Virus record (IMG/VR): IMGVR_UViG_3300047550_001214
Coordinates: 1 to 24,805 of that record
DNA from: a virus
Length of the DNA: 24,805 bases
Strand: one strand, 5' to 3'
Shown here: one piece after another, positions 23,712-24,805 of the stretch
Layout of the letters: the number at the start of each line of letters is the position of its first letter
Numbering within the stretch: position 1 is the first letter of the stretch
The notes under the pieces: generated by a model
Databases searched by the model: none
What the model was told of the DNA's origin: nothing
Seen by the model: only the letters and a program-made list of their open reading frames with translations
Made by a program: the position numbers and the translations under genes

Positions 23712-24713
23712 ATGTCAAAAGTAAAAACTGAAAATCTTTCTGAAACAATGGCATCAGATACTTTAGCTCCAAATTCAAATCCAGCGGATGGTTTAACAAA
23801 AGCTGGGATGATGGCGTCTATGATGGCGCACATGAACGGCATGAGCAAAGGCGATATGGTTGATTTCTTCAATAAATCAATGGCGCAATTTGGTCCAAAT
23901 GTAGATTTGGGTGTTCCTGATGGTACTGCGGAAACAAATCTACAATCTGTAATGACCAAAGAAGATGTTGATGATATGTTTGACGGTCAAGACTTATCAG
24001 AAGAATTTAAGACAAAAATTAGTACTCTTATTGAATCTGCTGTAAATGCCAATGTTTCTCTGACTATTTCACAAATTCAAGAAGAGCAAGAGCAATTATT
24101 TGATCAATTGGTAGAGGAATATAAAGAAGAAATTTCCGAACAATTGGACGAATATTTGAATTATGCCATCAATGAGTGGATTGAGACAAATAAATTACAA
24201 TTGGAAAATGCAATTAAAATAGAATTGCATAATAGTTTCATGGATGGTTTAGTAAATCTGTTCAAAGAACATTATATTGATATTCCAGAGGAAAAATATG
24301 ATGTAATTGGCGCACTTCAAGATGAAATTGCCAAATTAAAAGAAAAAATGAATGAAGTTGAAAATAAAAACATTAGTCTGGCTTCTGCTAATGAAGAGTT
24401 GGAATGCGAATTAATCTTCAATCAAATGAAAAAAGGTTTAACTGAAACTGACGCTGTTAAATTTGCCGATTTAATTGAAAATATTACCTACACTGATTTA
24501 GATAATTTCAAAAATAAATTAGGTATTATTAAAGAATCATATTTCTCTCAAAATACTAAAACGACAAAAACAACCACCCCAACTGATGAAGCTATGGGCA
24601 TTAGTTCATTGAATGAAGAAGTTGATGGTAAAGACAATAACAGTGCAAACGTAAATGTTGATCCAGAAGTTGAAAGATTAGCACGTTTATTATCAAAAAC
24701 AGCAAGACGCTAA
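23712..24713 (+). CDS. 22: Major prohead scaffold protein gp22
   Basis: Gp22 forms the internal core on which the gp23 shell assembles, and is then destroyed by gp21. From the ATG at 23712 it has 333 residues (T4 269). I preferred this ATG because AAAAGGA (23697-23703) stands 8 bases upstream; a TTG at 23691 would add seven residues and lies before that site. The protein is strongly acidic and mostly helical. Family-like segments are LSEEFKTKISTLIESAVNAN, LDEYLNYAINEWIETNKLQL, LFKEHYIDIPEEKYDVIG and a long coiled coil at about 205-245. The N-terminal 60 residues are Met/Gly-rich (MMASMMAHMNGMSKGDM), and the C-terminus ends LARLLSKTARR. Tripeptides such as LSE and LTE fit the gp21 cleavage style. 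The gene directly precedes gp23, as in T4. Confidence 0.92.
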   Translation: MSKVKTENLSETMASDTLAPNSNPADGLTKAGMMASMMAHMNGMSKGDMVDFFNKSMAQFGPNVDLGVPDGTAETNLQSVMTKEDVDDMFDGQDLSEEFKTKISTLIESAVNANVSLTISQIQEEQEQLFDQLVEEYKEEISEQLDEYLNYAINEWIETNKLQLENAIKIELHNSFMDGLVNLFKEHYIDIPEEKYDVIGALQDEIAKLKEKMNEVENKNISLASANEELECELIFNQMKKGLTETDAVKFADLIENITYTDLDNFKNKLGIIKESYFSQNTKTTKTTTPTDEAMGISSLNEEVDGKDNNSANVNVDPEVERLARLLSKTARR

Positions 24714-24716
24714 ATA
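24710..24716 (+). promoter_or_regulatory. Candidate late promoter upstream of gp23
   Basis: CTAAATA overlaps the gp22 TAA stop, 28 bases before the capsid start; a second weaker TTAAATA follows at 24720-24726. The same CTAAATA stands before gp18. T4 gene 23 also has its own strong late promoter, so a promoter here is expected. Confidence 0.45.
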
Positions 24717-24743
24717 GAATTAAATACAAAAGGAGTTATTTAA

Positions 24744-24805
24744 ATGTATCTTAACGAAGAAGTCATCACCAAATGGGGTCCAATTCTGGAACATAGTGAT
24801 ATGCC
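24744..24805 (+). CDS. 23: Major capsid protein gp23, first 20 codons (3' end outside window)
   Basis: The frame begins MYLNEEVITKWGPILEHSDM and is open to the window end. The K-W-x-P-x-L-E motif matches the T4 gp23 start (LLNKWKPLLEGE) and the KWGPVL start I recall from cyanophage gp23. A strong AGGAG ribosome site (24731-24735) lies 8 bases before the ATG, as fits the most abundant virion protein. The place after gp22 is that of gene 23 in T4. Only the N-terminal segment, which gp21 removes during maturation in T4, is visible. Confidence 0.9.
   Translation, partial: MYLNEEVITKWGPILEHSDM

Noticed and set aside
15927-24805. Search for introns, inteins or homing endonuclease genes in gp17, gp18, gp20, gp21 and gp23
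   Set aside because: The complete genes read through all family blocks without interruption and no GIY-YIG or HNH motif appears between them; only the start of gp23 is visible.
1-24805. tRNA genes, CRISPR arrays, anti-defence or auxiliary metabolic genes
   Set aside because: No cloverleaf-like segment, spaced palindromic repeat or metabolic enzyme motif was found. Every sizeable frame on the + strand is explained by structural or packaging genes.

Overview
The window is a continuous piece of the virion-assembly region of a T4-like myovirus (contractile-tailed dsDNA phage). All genes lie on the + strand, are tightly packed or overlapping, and are very AT-rich with heavy use of Asn, Thr and Ser codons. 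The recognisable gene order is gp8 - gp13 - gp14 - gp15 - gp16 - gp17 - gp18 - gp19 - gp20 - (gp67-like) - gp21 - gp22 - gp23, the same order as in T4. The style of the accessory structural proteins (a DUF4815-type protein, a gp8 swollen with beta-repeats, small conserved proteins beside the fibre and beside gp21) resembles T4-like phages of marine or freshwater bacteria such as cyanophages and pelagiphages. That assignment rests on remembered family features. No host-diagnostic gene is present, so the host cannot be named.

Bases 1-12884 are the baseplate and adsorption block. It holds the 3' end of a large baseplate or structural protein, an expanded gp8-type baseplate wedge protein, a huge DUF4815-type virion protein whose expected single reading frame is cut by one in-frame TAA into two genes (1496 and 607 aa), a small coiled-coil protein, a 741-aa fibre-like protein built on a 12-residue repeat, and a 109-aa beta-rich protein. 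This set occupies the place where T4 carries genes 9, 10, 11, 12 and wac, none of which is recognisable here.

Bases 12884-17582 hold a tiny 39-codon ORF, then neck proteins gp13 and gp14, tail terminator gp15, and the two terminase subunits gp16 and gp17. Gp17 is a complete packaging motor with Walker A, Walker B and nuclease motifs. Bases 17645-20607 encode the contractile tail sheath (gp18) and tail tube (gp19). Bases 20635 to the end hold the head genes: portal gp20, an acidic gp67-like core protein, an 82-aa conserved small protein, prohead protease gp21, scaffold gp22, and the first 20 codons of major capsid protein gp23.

Together the genes make a nearly complete assembly line: scaffold, protease, portal and capsid build the prohead; the terminase fills it; neck proteins close it; sheath, tube and tail terminator form the tail; baseplate and fibre proteins make the adsorption end. 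Short ATAAATA/CTAAATA motifs, like T4-type late promoters, lie 25-55 bases upstream of several head, neck and tail genes. At three consecutive head junctions they overlap the stop codon of the preceding gene. There are no tRNA genes, CRISPR arrays, insertion sequences, introns or inteins that I can see, and no gene-free stretch longer than about 65 bases. I found no clearly new biological system. The most unusual points are the split DUF4815 gene, the beta-repeat modules shared among baseplate, sheath and neck proteins, and the fibre repeat array.
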